Assembly (NCBI RefSeq): GCF_003865095.1
Contig: NZ_BHYK01000011.1
Location: 62,001 to 126,000, forward strand
DNA from: Clostridium tagluense
Lineage (GTDB): Bacteria > Bacillota > Clostridia > Clostridiales > Clostridiaceae
Length of the DNA stretch: 64,000 nt
Direction: 5' to 3'
Shown here: positions 17,460 to 26,993 of the stretch, piece after piece
Layout of the letters: every line of letters begins with the position of its first letter
Position numbering within the stretch: the first letter of the stretch is position 1
The notes under the pieces: generated by a model
What the model was told of the DNA's origin: nothing
Seen by the model: only the letters and a program-made list of their open reading frames with translations
The model's database searches: none
Translations under genes and position numbers: made by a program

Positions 17460-18368
17460 ATGATAAAAATATTATTTTTTATATCAATTTTGATTATTGT
17501 TACTATTATTATTGTAGGTTGGCATTTTTCTAGTATTATTATAGCTCCTAAAGTTGCTAAATATAATTACACCTACGATTATGAAGTAGAAAAAGGGAAA
17601 ATAAAAGTAGAAGTATTTAATAACCTAGAAAAACAAGAGGTATATCTAGATTCTAATTATGGTTATAAAATTCATGGTTTCTTCTTTCCAAATAAAGATT
17701 CAAAGAAAATTATAATATTATGTCATGGAATAACTTGGAGTTTATATGGTTCTGTTAAATACATGGACATGTTTTTAAAAAGAGGCTTTTCCGTCTTTAT
17801 TTATGATCATAGAAATCATGGCTTAAGTGGTGGAAAAAACACTTCCTATGGCTATTACGAAAAATATGATTTAAAAAAATGCACAGATTGGATATTCGAT
17901 AAATTAGGTAAAGATACAATAGTTGGCTTGCATGGGGAATCTATGGGTGCTGGAATAGCTCTTCAAAATATAGCAATAGACCCACGAATTGTGTTTTGCA
18001 TAGATGACTGCGGATACTCTGATGCACAAGAGTTGTTTAAATATAGATTAGAAAAAGATTATAATATAAAAAAAATGCCTTTAGTAAAATTAGCAAGTAT
18101 AATAAGTAAAATTCGAGTTGGGTGGAAATTCAAAGATGTTTCACCCATAACTACTCTACGGTCAGTAGAAATTCCAATATTATTTATTCATGGTGAACAG
18201 GATGATTATGTACCTACTTTTATGTGTAATCAGATGTATTCAGTAAAGAAGGGCTACAAAGAAATCTATATTGCTCCTAGTGCCGGTCACGCAGCGGCAT
18301 ATTGGAAAAATAAAGATGAGTATGAAAAAAGAGTTGATGGATTTTTAAAAGCTATAAACATAATCTAA
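17460..18368 (+). CDS. Membrane-tethered alpha/beta hydrolase
   Basis: 302 aa. An N-terminal membrane helix (residues ~3-25) is followed by an alpha/beta-hydrolase fold. Features: oxyanion-hole region LCHGITWS, nucleophile elbow GLHGESMGAG (Ser), HGEQDDYVP (likely acid Asp) and SAGHAAAYW (catalytic His). Resembles the YqkD/FrsA-like family of clostridial hydrolases; the substrate is unknown. RBS GGGAG 7-8 bases before ATG 17460. Single gene between two terminators. Confidence 0.85.
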   Translation: MIKILFFISILIIVTIIIVGWHFSSIIIAPKVAKYNYTYDYEVEKGKIKVEVFNNLEKQEVYLDSNYGYKIHGFFFPNKDSKKIIILCHGITWSLYGSVKYMDMFLKRGFSVFIYDHRNHGLSGGKNTSYGYYEKYDLKKCTDWIFDKLGKDTIVGLHGESMGAGIALQNIAIDPRIVFCIDDCGYSDAQELFKYRLEKDYNIKKMPLVKLASIISKIRVGWKFKDVSPITTLRSVEIPILFIHGEQDDYVPTFMCNQMYSVKKGYKEIYIAPSAGHAAAYWKNKDEYEKRVDGFLKAINII

Positions 18369-18412
18369 GTATTGTGATATACTGATACTATAAGTAAAAC
18401 CATAAATAACGT

Positions 18413-18437
18413 ACCACCTTTATTAAGGTGGTTTTTA
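18413..18437 (+). terminator. Terminator after the hydrolase gene
   Basis: ACCACCTT, TATT loop, AAGGTGGT, then TTTTAT. Lies only 27 bases before the next start. Confidence 0.75.
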
Positions 18438-18463
18438 TATTCTAGAAAGGAAGGTGTGCTTTA

Positions 18464-19408
18464 ATGTTTCAGCTACCACAAAAGGATAACAGGTATTTAT
18501 ACACAACAAATTATTCCAGTGATGAAGAAAGCCTATGCAAAATGGAAATAAAGTGCCTCTTTAATAAACACCTCCATGAAAAGCACTTATTTTCTGACAT
18601 TTATGTAGATCCCTCCAGAAGTCCTTTTATAAAAAAATGCATTTCTATAATGTATACTGGAGAAACAATGCAGCAAATTATTGATCAAATTGTTATGGAC
18701 AAACTGACCAGTGTAAATTATAAGGTTGCTTATATCAATTCCACTGATGAACCCATGGGGTTTCATAAAGGACGTAGCATTGAATTTGAAATAGGCTTTA
18801 ATATACTAGGAGAAGCTGAAATGAAAAATCCTGAAATTACTTTTGGAATTACAAAAGTAGATAATAAATGGATATTTGGTGAATGTGAAAGCAATACGTC
18901 AGATTGGCTATTTCATAATAAAAAACCTTTTTCCTATTCTAATGCTCTAAAGGTAAATGTTTGTAGAGCACTAGTTAATATAGCCGTAGGGAATAATCTA
19001 GACTGTAGTGTTGTAGACCCTTGTTGTGGCATCGGAACGGTACTAATTGAAGCTATCTCAATTGGAATTAATATTAAAGGCTATGAGATAAACCCATTAA
19101 TTGGTAAAAATGCCAAAACAAACCTTAGGTATTTTGGATATGAAGATGTAATAACCATTGGTGACATGAATGAGATCCAAAATAAATTTGATGTGGCCAT
19201 CGTTGATCTTCCTTATGGAATATTTACACAAATTACGCCTGGGGAGCAGTTAGCTATTATGGAGAGCACCCGGCGAATAGCCGCGAGAATGGTAATCATT
19301 ACTTTTGATGAGATGGATAAGCAAATAACATCTGTAGGATTTCACATAGATGATAAATGTACAGTGTCTAAAGGAACCTTTAAAAGGCATATATATATAT
19401 GCAGTTAA
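18464..19408 (+). CDS. TRM11/UPF0020-like RNA methyltransferase
   Basis: 314 aa. The C-terminal half is a Rossmann-type SAM methyltransferase: motif I DPCCGIGTVLIEA (~residues 185-197), then GYEINP, and the catalytic DLPYG (motif IV, N/D-PP-Y type) of guanine-N2 RNA methyltransferases. The N-terminal half is divergent, with no clear THUMP domain. Probably methylates a tRNA or rRNA guanosine; the target is unknown. RBS AAAGGAAGG 10 bases before ATG. Followed by a small gene. Confidence 0.75.
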   Translation: MFQLPQKDNRYLYTTNYSSDEESLCKMEIKCLFNKHLHEKHLFSDIYVDPSRSPFIKKCISIMYTGETMQQIIDQIVMDKLTSVNYKVAYINSTDEPMGFHKGRSIEFEIGFNILGEAEMKNPEITFGITKVDNKWIFGECESNTSDWLFHNKKPFSYSNALKVNVCRALVNIAVGNNLDCSVVDPCCGIGTVLIEAISIGINIKGYEINPLIGKNAKTNLRYFGYEDVITIGDMNEIQNKFDVAIVDLPYGIFTQITPGEQLAIMESTRRIAARMVIITFDEMDKQITSVGFHIDDKCTVSKGTFKRHIYICS

Positions 19409-19489
19409 AATAAATAGCTCTGTTATTTAACTTGAACTGATTATATAATATTAATTATGATATTGACACAATATAGCGAGGTATTAAAT

Positions 19490-19798
19490 ATGGCAAAAAA
19501 AAATAGTAGAACTAATGATCTTTTATATAATTTTAATGAAAAGGGGTCCGCTAAAATATACTCCTTATTGATTAAACTAGTCAACGAAGATAGAGAAGAT
19601 TTAGCGCAAATAGTGATAAAAGTTGATTATTTACTAGAATATGCAAGTTCATGCATAAAGCAAAAGGACTTTGAGGAAGCAAATGAAAGTCTAAATAAGG
19701 CTAAAAGTAGAATAGATATGTTAAAAAGCCAAGAAGTTGATAGTTCATACCTGGAGCATTTATATATTGGAATAGCAAAAAAGGCAAAATTAAAATAG
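19490..19798 (+). CDS. Hypothetical helical protein (102 aa)
   Basis: Soluble, charged, predicted all-helical (long amphipathic stretches such as EEANESLNKAKSRIDML, possibly TPR-like or coiled coil). I do not recognise the family. Start ATG 19490 with GAGG 8 bases upstream; an ATG at 19457 precedes this RBS. The stop codon is within the base of a strong terminator. May be cotranscribed with the methyltransferase gene (81-base gap, no terminator between). Confidence 0.7.
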   Translation: MAKKNSRTNDLLYNFNEKGSAKIYSLLIKLVNEDREDLAQIVIKVDYLLEYASSCIKQKDFEEANESLNKAKSRIDMLKSQEVDSSYLEHLYIGIAKKAKLK

Positions 19799-19836
19799 AG
19801 TAAGTGTATTTGATCAAATACACTTACTCTATTTTT
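19794..19836 (+). terminator. Terminator, perfect 20-base-arm palindrome
   Basis: AATAGAGTAAGTGTATTTGA is followed immediately by its complement and a T-run. It overlaps the stop codon of the preceding gene. Could serve the minus-strand lmo0937-type genes too. Confidence 0.85.
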
Positions 19837-19913
19837 CTATTATAGCGTTAACTTTATGTCTTTTTTTAAAGTTATTAAATTTAATCAAAAAGTATTGTTA
19901 GTGAAATAGTTTT

Positions 19914-20066
19914 CTATCTTATTTTTTTTCCTGAAATCCTATCTACTATGAAAACTATTGCAGCGACTATAAGTAAGGTATTAATCATACCGCCACCAAT
20001 TTTAAATATAAGTCCCAAAGCCCAAAAGAATACTACTATTCCCCCTAACCAACGTAAAAATCCCAT
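19914..20066 (-). CDS. lmo0937-type small membrane protein, copy A (50 aa)
   Basis: 50 residues, MGFLRWLGGIVVFFWALGLI then FKIGG, a second hydrophobic stretch and a basic tail. Two short membrane segments separated by a Gly-rich turn match the lmo0937/DUF5670 family of tiny membrane proteins, whose role is unknown (often stress-linked). AAAGG lies ~10 bases before ATG. About 80 percent identical to copy B at 20217-20372, from which it is separated by 150 bases. Confidence 0.75.
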   Translation of the reverse strand: MGFLRWLGGIVVFFWALGLIFKIGGGMINTLLIVAAIVFIVDRISGKKIR

Positions 20067-20216
20067 ATAAAACACTACCTTTCACATATAAATCTATTTA
20101 ATATATATGTTTGAACATTATATCAATAAACTCATATATTTACAATACGTTAGCCTTTGCTCTAATTTTCGAAGAAATAGTTAGTTTTAATTGCAATATA
20201 TTGTCGGTATAACAGT

Positions 20217-20372
20217 TTAGGAGGTCTTTTTTCTTGCGAAAAGCATATCCACCACGAAAACTATTGCAGCAACTACAAGTAACAGATGTATCATACTACC
20301 ACCAATTCTAAATATAAGTCCCAAGGCCCAAAAGAATATTACTATTCCGCCTAACCAACGTAAAAATCCCAT
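20217..20372 (-). CDS. lmo0937-type small membrane protein, copy B (51 aa)
   Basis: 51 residues. The start MGFLRWLGGIVIFFWALGLI is identical to copy A except one Val/Ile; the proteins diverge after residue ~40 (VDMLFARKKTS here). The nucleotides around both starts (AAAGGTAGTG before ATG) are also nearly identical, so the pair arose by a fairly recent tandem duplication that included the RBS region. The same two-helix topology is expected. Function unknown. Confidence 0.75.
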   Translation of the reverse strand: MGFLRWLGGIVIFFWALGLIFRIGGSMIHLLLVVAAIVFVVDMLFARKKTS

Positions 20373-20511
20373 ATAATACACTACCTTTCACATATATTTA
20401 TTTTCTAAATCTCTTTATATATTATAATGACCTAAATTTAGTTGAAATATGCAAAGTGATTTTAATATTAATTTTTATGGGATAATTAGGTTTTTAAAAT
20501 ATAGATGCTAA

Positions 20512-21894
20512 CTATTCATGAAATTTTTTAATGAATTCCTCTACCTCAGGAATTCCTCCTTGGTAGATTAGATAACCGTTATAAGGCTCTCTCTCCGTGA
20601 TTTCACTACAGATGGGAGTTAGCATAATGTCTTTAACTTTAGACAAGTCAGTAGTTTGTCCAAGTGCCCAACCTAGTTTAATGTATGCCACTTCTGGTAG
20701 CATGTTTTCTGTTGGTATCATTCCCATGGTCATGAGATCCCGTCCGGTATCGTATACGAACATGTTCACATATCCCCAAAGTGTTTGCACTGTCATATAA
20801 ATGGCAACTCCCTTTAGCACAGCACGATTAATTGCTGGATATAACAGCTTATTAACATGACCAAGACCTGTACCAGCAATAACAATTCCTTTGTAACCAA
20901 GATCAACCATGGCATCGATTATATCAGGGTTCATATTAGGATAATAGTACAATAGCGATACGCGCTCCTCAAATACAGGATTTATAGTTACTTTTCGGTC
21001 ACTACGCCGGTGGTTGTAGTCCTGCCTCAGGGGAGTTATTTTCTGTCTATCTACCATTGCTAGTGGTATGTCTCCAATGGTACGGAAAGTCGAACGGTAG
21101 GAAGAGTGCATTTTACGCACTCTTGTACCACGGTGCAACAAGCCATATTCATCAGAGGTTGGTCCAAACATACATACCATCACCTCTGCAATGTCTGAAT
21201 CCGTAGCGGTTTTAGCAGCATGAATTAGGTTTAGTGCAGCATCTGAAGAGGGCCTATCTGAAGAACGTTGAGAACCTACCATAACAATTGGAATAGGTGA
21301 ATTTTGCACCATAAATGACAGTGCAGCAGCTGTATGACTCATAGTATCAGTGGCATGACCAATCATAATTCCATGGGTGCCTTTTTTTATTTCCTCTCCA
21401 ATAGCTTTTGCTAAGACTTTATACTCATTGGGCCCCATATTTTCAGAGAAAACTGCAAAAAGCTTCTCAGTGCTTAGGTTACATATATCTGCAAGCTCAG
21501 GAACAGCTCCATACAATTCACCAGGAGAAAAGGCTGGAATAACTGCTCCCGTTCGGTAATCAAGACGGGAGGCAATTGTACCTCCTGTGCCTAGGAGCTT
21601 GATATTATGCTTACTTTTAGATATGGGAAACTCTTTTTCTGGAATTTTATATTGTATCTCTTTGAAATTATATTCTTTCATATCTTGTATAGTATCCACT
21701 GCTATTCCTATGTTATAGCCAGTGGAAAGCTTTATTACTATGTGACCATCATCATCATTTTCAGAGCGAGGAAGTAAAACACCTTTAAAATCACCTCTAG
21801 TAGTTCTTATTGTAGCTTCACTCCATATGCGCATATTAAAATTTTTTAGAACTTCTAGTGACGTGCCCTTGTAACCTTTTAAGATATCACTCAT
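20512..21894 (-). CDS. gatD: Glu-tRNA(Gln) amidotransferase subunit D (archaeal type)
   Basis: 460 aa. N-terminal GatD-specific domain (~1-90), then an L-asparaginase-like domain. The family's active-site residues are all visible: Thr106 (GTGGTIAS), Thr182-Asp183 (GHATDTMSH) and Lys261 (RVRKMHSS). GatD releases ammonia from Gln/Asn for GatE to amidate Glu-tRNA(Gln). The gene overlaps gatE by 4 bases (ATGA), so the two are translationally coupled. By eye it is richer in G+C than its neighbours. GatDE is regarded as the archaeal enzyme; bacteria normally use GatCAB. Not a simple asparaginase, because the N-domain and gatE partner are present. Confidence 0.92.
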   Translation of the reverse strand: MSDILKGYKGTSLEVLKNFNMRIWSEATIRTTRGDFKGVLLPRSENDDDGHIVIKLSTGYNIGIAVDTIQDMKEYNFKEIQYKIPEKEFPISKSKHNIKLLGTGGTIASRLDYRTGAVIPAFSPGELYGAVPELADICNLSTEKLFAVFSENMGPNEYKVLAKAIGEEIKKGTHGIMIGHATDTMSHTAAALSFMVQNSPIPIVMVGSQRSSDRPSSDAALNLIHAAKTATDSDIAEVMVCMFGPTSDEYGLLHRGTRVRKMHSSYRSTFRTIGDIPLAMVDRQKITPLRQDYNHRRSDRKVTINPVFEERVSLLYYYPNMNPDIIDAMVDLGYKGIVIAGTGLGHVNKLLYPAINRAVLKGVAIYMTVQTLWGYVNMFVYDTGRDLMTMGMIPTENMLPEVAYIKLGWALGQTTDLSKVKDIMLTPICSEITEREPYNGYLIYQGGIPEVEEFIKKFHE

Positions 21895-23855
21895 TTGCCT
21901 AGACCTCCTTTACGAATTACCATTGCAAGTTCATGGAGAGGCATATTTCCAATGGCTTTTTCTTGTAAATTTTTCATAATCCAGTTAAGTTCTGCTTCCG
22001 AATTTTTTGAGGTTTTTAGCCTTTTAAATCTTTCCCGCATAATTGGGATAAGTGAAATGATACTGGAAGTGCTACACTTAGAAAAATATATAGCTTTTAG
22101 CACATACTTCATTTCCATCTTAGGTTGTTTATAGACAACCGTTAGCATCTTATATATAAGCTCAAGTTCTATTTCTTGATCTTTTACAAAGGCAAAGAGT
22201 TCATATATCCTTTCAAAATCAAATGGTAAATCTGCTTTGGATTTTCTCTGCAGTGATTTAAGCTTGTGTCCCAATAGAGTGGCTACAAATTTAGGCTGAG
22301 TATTAAAATCGTCACAAATTCTTTGTATAAGAGGAGCTAGATTGTACCTTAGAATGTAGAAAAAAGTATCGGCTGGTATGTTCCAATTATCTAACTTTGC
22401 TATTTGCGTCTCAAGATCAATAGGCAAATTCCTGCCTGCAATATCTATAAGCTCTTGACTAATTGAAATTGGCGCTGAATCCGTGTCAGGATACATGCGA
22501 TCAGCACCTGGAAGTACTCGTTCAAACATAGTGGTGCCACTTACAAAGGATTTACGAGTTTCATTTGGTACTCCAATAAAAGCTAGTCTGCAGCGTTCTT
22601 CAATAGACTCTAAAGCTGTGTTAATATCATCTTCCGGACCCCAAAAGAGAATTTGGGCATCATCGACTTTTGAATTAAGTAATTTACGAAGGTATTCAAA
22701 ATTAATATCCTGATTTTCATTTCTGAATTCCTCAGAATGCGTCATATTTGGTTTTTCTATACAAGCAATAACCTTCAATCTGTCAGAAATCTCATCGGAA
22801 AACATTCGGCAAGGACCAGTGAAAAATGAGAGAATGTCTTTAAATCCTGGTAGGTTAACTACAACTAGTCTATGTTGTATATTTAAATTGTTTCTAATGT
22901 TTCTAGATACAGGCGTAATGCTTTCGCCCTTAAGAATTACATGACTAATTTGCCAATACTCAAAGTTTGGCATCCTTTCTAGAAGATCATTACGGATTTC
23001 TAAAAGGCTCTTTTGGCGAAAAGCTTCATTGTGAACTAATTCAGGAATGTAGCTTATATGATCTACACCTTTAATTTCTACTCGAGTTCCACCATAGATA
23101 CTAACATTAACATCCTGGCGTGCAGCTCCAATACCTGTCCTTACTTTACCAGTACTACGGTTTAAAAAGCGAATATAGTTAGCAGCTTCAGCCACTTCAT
23201 CTGGCGTTTTCATATCAGGATAAGTAACTGTCTCTATAAGTGGCATACCCAAACGATCAGTAGTATATATCCTAACATGGCCAATGTCTGAAATCTCACG
23301 ACAAGAATCTTCCTCAATACTTAGCTGAGTGATTCTAACTATTTTATTTTTTAGAGGAATCTGTCCTTCAATGCTTATTATACCTGTACGTTGAAAGCCA
23401 GCAGGTATACTACCATCTAGGTATTGCTTACGTGTGATGTGTAGCTCACCCACAATATTCGTTTTAAGAAGCAAGGCAACTTCTAATGCAATTCCTAAAG
23501 CCTGTTTATTTATCTTGAAAGGTGGCGTATCATCAATATCATAGGTACAAGTGGTTAAATTGGAAATATGGTACACTATGTTTTTTCTTGTCTTAAATTC
23601 CATAAGTGCTGTACCATCATATCCACCCATCTCGCTTAAGGTTGGCCTCATATGCCGTGCAATCTCAGCATCATATTGTCCATGCTTTTGAAAAACACCA
23701 GCTGGGCAGCGGCAAAAGAGTTTTTTTTCTGTCTTTAGTTGTTGGTGGACCTCTAGACCACACATAAATCCAAGTTCTTTATAGACATTAGAATCAGTCT
23801 GCTTAAGAAGGGAATACCCAATTCGTTTCTGAGTTTTAATGAAATTATTTTCCAT
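21891..23855 (-). CDS. gatE: Glu-tRNA(Gln) amidotransferase subunit E (archaeal type)
   Basis: 654 aa, full length for GatE (~620-640 in archaea). It opens with a GatB-like kinase core: GLEVHQQLKTEKKLFCRCP (Cys/His of a metal site); SIEEDSCREI; GIGAARQDVNVSI; GTRVEIKGVD. An AspRS-like insert (~300-400) and a C-terminal helical/YqeY-like tRNA-binding tail (~480-654) follow. It activates Glu-tRNA(Gln) with ATP and transfers ammonia from GatD. Distinguished from GatB (~475 aa) by the insert and length. RBS GGAGG 11 bases before ATG 23855. No T-box is visible upstream. Confidence 0.92.
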   Translation of the reverse strand: MENNFIKTQKRIGYSLLKQTDSNVYKELGFMCGLEVHQQLKTEKKLFCRCPAGVFQKHGQYDAEIARHMRPTLSEMGGYDGTALMEFKTRKNIVYHISNLTTCTYDIDDTPPFKINKQALGIALEVALLLKTNIVGELHITRKQYLDGSIPAGFQRTGIISIEGQIPLKNKIVRITQLSIEEDSCREISDIGHVRIYTTDRLGMPLIETVTYPDMKTPDEVAEAANYIRFLNRSTGKVRTGIGAARQDVNVSIYGGTRVEIKGVDHISYIPELVHNEAFRQKSLLEIRNDLLERMPNFEYWQISHVILKGESITPVSRNIRNNLNIQHRLVVVNLPGFKDILSFFTGPCRMFSDEISDRLKVIACIEKPNMTHSEEFRNENQDINFEYLRKLLNSKVDDAQILFWGPEDDINTALESIEERCRLAFIGVPNETRKSFVSGTTMFERVLPGADRMYPDTDSAPISISQELIDIAGRNLPIDLETQIAKLDNWNIPADTFFYILRYNLAPLIQRICDDFNTQPKFVATLLGHKLKSLQRKSKADLPFDFERIYELFAFVKDQEIELELIYKMLTVVYKQPKMEMKYVLKAIYFSKCSTSSIISLIPIMRERFKRLKTSKNSEAELNWIMKNLQEKAIGNMPLHELAMVIRKGGLGK

Positions 23856-24035
23856 TTTTATTTAATCCTCCAAAATTAATATATTAAAGACTTAAATATC
23901 ATTAGATATTTTTGCACAGCGGTTATATTTTAAGAATATTAGCTACTAAGTTATATATGAATCAAGTATTTAGTTGTTCTATTCTTATAAGAAGTATATG
24001 TTTGTGATTTTTTAATTATGTAGTTATGTAGCTTC

Positions 24036-24072
24036 AAAAAAAATAACTAGCAAGGATGCTAGTTATTTTTTT
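24036..24072. terminator. Terminator-like hairpin in the gatE/MCP divergent region
   Basis: AAAAAAAATAACTAGC and GCTAGTTATTTTTTT with a 6-base loop. It lies between two divergent genes, so it has no obvious upstream gene to end. On the minus strand it would sit in any long gatE leader. The rest of 23856-24271 is A+T-rich and featureless apart from the MCP promoter. Confidence 0.55.
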
Positions 24073-24187
24073 GGAAGATGATTTATAGATTTTATATAGA
24101 ATTATCTGTGACATATTTTAGCCATATTTAAATAAATATGAAATCCATGTATTGTTATACGACAATTTTCTTGATAAAATAAATATC

Positions 24188-24216
24188 TTGTCAGAAAAAA
24201 AATAATAGTGTATTAT
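24188..24216 (+). promoter_or_regulatory. Probable promoter of the chemotaxis receptor gene
   Basis: TTGTCA (24188-24193), 17 bases, TATTAT (24211-24216), 56 bases before the start codon. Confidence 0.5.
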
Positions 24217-24271
24217 TATAAAAAGAGGGAATATTTAGTCAATTACAAAAAAATTTGAGGGGTGAAAATTA

Positions 24272-25984
24272 ATGAAATTTTTTAACAACTTAAAAATTAG
24301 TCAAAAGCTATTATCAGCTTTCATTACAGTTGCATTGTTCATAGGTATTGTTGGATTTATTGGAATTTATAGTATGAGAAATATCAATGTAAATGTTTAT
24401 AATATTTATAATAAGGATTTGATGGGTATTACTGCTCTTGAAAATATGAAAGGAAATTTATTGCAAATCAGAAGTAATATATTATTAATTCTTGAGCCTA
24501 ATAACAAAAATGATTTACAAAAGTACAAAAATGATATAACGGATTTAAAAACTAAAACTGAGCCAATTATTGTATCATATAAAGTTAACATTACAACCGA
24601 TTTAGATAGGCAACAGTTTGCAGAATTCGAAAAATTACTTATGGATTATAATACAGCAAGAGAGGTCTTAATTAAACAAGTTGATGAGGGAAACTACGCA
24701 AAAGCAAATGAACTTTTTCCAGCTCTTTCTAGCATTAGAACTAATATGCTTACAATTCTAGATAAAGAGCTAAAATTAGCTTCAGATATGGCAAAAGCTA
24801 ACTATGAAAATAGTGAGGCACTATATAGTAAATCTTATGTTCAAATTATAGTAATAATTGCTCTAGGATTATTTATTGCTATTACACTAGGTTTAATAAT
24901 TTCTCTTACAATTTCAAAACAGATAAAGACAGTTCTAAGTGTTGCTGAAGCCATTGGAGAAAATGATTTATCAAAAACTGTTGATATTGATAGTAAAGAT
25001 GAGATTGGTGCTTTAGCAAAAGCTTTAAATAAAGCTATAACAAACTTAAAAGCATTAATAGGAGAAATATCAGAAAGTGCTACCGATATTAGTGCTACCA
25101 GTGAAGAGCTATCTGCTACAACAGAAGAAATATCATCAAAGATGGAAATTGTCAATGAAGCGGTAAGACAAGTATCATTAGGATCTGAACAGTTAAGTGC
25201 CACAACAGAAGAAGTAAATGCAACAACAGAAAGTATTGCAGACAATGTGGCTGATGTTACTATAAGGGCAAATAAAGCAAATAAGATTGCAATTGATATA
25301 GAATTAAAGGCAAATAAAGTTAGAAAAAGTGCTGAAAATAGTTCTAATAGTACAAATGAATTATATTTCACTAAGCAAGAAAGCATATTAAAAGCAATTG
25401 AAGAAGGCATGGTTGTTAGTGAAGTTAAGATAATGGCTGATGAAATAGGAAATATAGCAAGTCAAACAAATCTTCTTGCACTTAATGCAGCTATTGAAGC
25501 AGCAAGAGCAGGAGAACAAGGCAAGGGATTTGCAGTGGTTGCTGATGAAGTTAGAAAATTAGCTGAACAATCATCAAGTGCAGTTGGAAGGATTCAAGAG
25601 GTAACTGTGAAGGTTCAACAAGCATTTCAAAATCTTTCCAGCAATGCTCAGGATGTATTAAGCTTTATTGATAATAAAGTTAAATCTGATTATGAATTGT
25701 TTGTAGATACAGGTAAGCAATATGGTGATGACGCTGTGGAATTTAATAATTTATCCTACGATATTGGAACTTCAATGAATATAGTGAATGAAACTGTGTC
25801 AGAAATTAAAAAGGCAATTGAAAATGTATCAGCTACAGCTGAGGAATCAGTTGCTAGCTCAGAAGAAATATTAGCAAGTGTCAATGAATCTGTTATGGCA
25901 ATCCAAGAAATAACAAAAGCTTCTCAAAATCAAGCCATCTTAGCAGAAAAACTAAATGGTATGATTCAAAAATTTAAGCTTTAG
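24272..25984 (+). CDS. Methyl-accepting chemotaxis protein
   Basis: 570 aa. TM1 (~residues 12-31), extracytoplasmic four-helix-bundle (4HB_MCP) sensor (~35-185), TM2 (~190-212), HAMP (~213-265), then the coiled-coil signalling domain. The conserved hairpin tip reads [20 protein letters not shown] and continues through [16 protein letters not shown], which contacts CheA/CheW. Possible methylation sites are the Glu/Gln-rich TTEEI/TAEES heptads. Ligand unknown. RBS GAGGGG 9 bases before ATG. No che genes are nearby; orphan receptor. Confidence 0.93.
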   Translation: MKFFNNLKISQKLLSAFITVALFIGIVGFIGIYSMRNINVNVYNIYNKDLMGITALENMKGNLLQIRSNILLILEPNNKNDLQKYKNDITDLKTKTEPIIVSYKVNITTDLDRQQFAEFEKLLMDYNTAREVLIKQVDEGNYAKANELFPALSSIRTNMLTILDKELKLASDMAKANYENSEALYSKSYVQIIVIIALGLFIAITLGLIISLTISKQIKTVLSVAEAIGENDLSKTVDIDSKDEIGALAKALNKAITNLKALIGEISESATDISATSEELSATTEEISSKMEIVNEAVRQVSLGSEQLSATTEEVNATTESIADNVADVTIRANKANKIAIDIELKANKVRKSAENSSNSTNELYFTKQESILKAIEEGMVVSEVKIMADEIGNIASQTNLLALNAAIEAARAGEQGKGFAVVADEVRKLAEQSSSAVGRIQEVTVKVQQAFQNLSSNAQDVLSFIDNKVKSDYELFVDTGKQYGDDAVEFNNLSYDIGTSMNIVNETVSEIKKAIENVSATAEESVASSEEILASVNESVMAIQEITKASQNQAILAEKLNGMIQKFKL

Positions 25985-26129
25985 CAAAATTACCCTACAG
26001 AAATATAAAAATGTTTTAATTATAGGTATATAAGGATATAATATTGTTAACTAGCAATTTATTGAAAGATTAATGGCTTTTGTTAGTTGAAAATAATAAA
26101 ATTTTTTATTATAGAGAGGTGAAGTTAAA

Positions 26130-26993
26130 ATGAGTAAGATTGCACTTATTACTGACAGTACTTCCGATGTTGATAGAGAAATGATTGAAAAGTACGACTT
26201 AAAAGTACTTCCTTTAAGAATAATATATAAAGACAGAGAATATATTGACAGAGTAACTATTACCCCAAAAGAGGTTTATGATAATTTTATATATGAAATT
26301 CCCTCAACTTCACTACCTTCAATGCAAGACATGGAAGACATGTATGTAAAGCTTGAGGAAGAAGGATATACACATGCTATAGCAGTAATAATATCTGCAG
26401 GTTTGTCAGGTACGTATAATACATTGAGATTGGCAAGTGAAAATCATCCATCTATAGAAACCTGCGTTTTTGATTCTAAATCACTAACTATTGGTGAAGC
26501 AGCAATTGTTGAAGAATGTGGTGAGATGATACAAAGTGGAAAAAGCTTTGATCAAATTGTAGCAGCTCTTCCTGAAATACAAAGTAGAATTACTGTTTAT
26601 TACGCAGTGGATACGCTTAAATATCTAATCAAGGGCGGTAGAATCGGAAAAGTTTCTGGTACTATAGGTGAAATATTAAATATAAAACCGATAATCTCAA
26701 TTAATAGTGATGGCGTGTACTATACTTATGCAAAGCCAAAAGGGAAAAAGAAAGCCATAAGCAAGCTTGTAGATATAGCAAGAGAAGCTCTTGAAATTAC
26801 TCCTTGTAAAATTTGGGTTATGCATGGTGGTGCTTATGAAGAAGTAAAGCCCTTTTCTGAAACAATTGCATCTCTCCCAAACATTACGAGATTATGCTTT
26901 GGAGAAATAAGTCCAGTAGCCGGGGTTCATACAGGGCCTGGATTACTTGGAATTATTATAGTAAAAGAAGCGTCTACTAAAATATACCATTAG
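26130..26993 (+). CDS. DegV family fatty-acid-binding protein
   Basis: 287 aa, the normal DegV length. N-terminal ALITDSTSDVD and the SAGLSGTYNT signature (conserved Ser/Thr that bind a fatty acid carboxylate) are present; RIGKVSGTIGEILNIKPI and VHTGPGLLG lie in the C-terminal half. DegV/FakB proteins present fatty acids to the FakA kinase for phospholipid synthesis. No fakA is nearby. Good RBS (GAGAGGTGA, 8 bases before ATG). Single-gene unit. Confidence 0.92.
   Translation: MSKIALITDSTSDVDREMIEKYDLKVLPLRIIYKDREYIDRVTITPKEVYDNFIYEIPSTSLPSMQDMEDMYVKLEEEGYTHAIAVIISAGLSGTYNTLRLASENHPSIETCVFDSKSLTIGEAAIVEECGEMIQSGKSFDQIVAALPEIQSRITVYYAVDTLKYLIKGGRIGKVSGTIGEILNIKPIISINSDGVYYTYAKPKGKKKAISKLVDIAREALEITPCKIWVMHGGAYEEVKPFSETIASLPNITRLCFGEISPVAGVHTGPGLLGIIIVKEASTKIYH

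Noticed and set aside
23856-24271. T-box riboswitch before gatE
   Set aside because: I looked for the AGGGTGGnACCGCG-type antiterminator core on the minus strand and found none.
24841-25410. 189-aa minus-strand ORF inside the chemotaxis receptor gene
   Set aside because: Antisense shadow of a conserved MCP; repetitive Ser/Ala/Val composition follows from the receptor codons.
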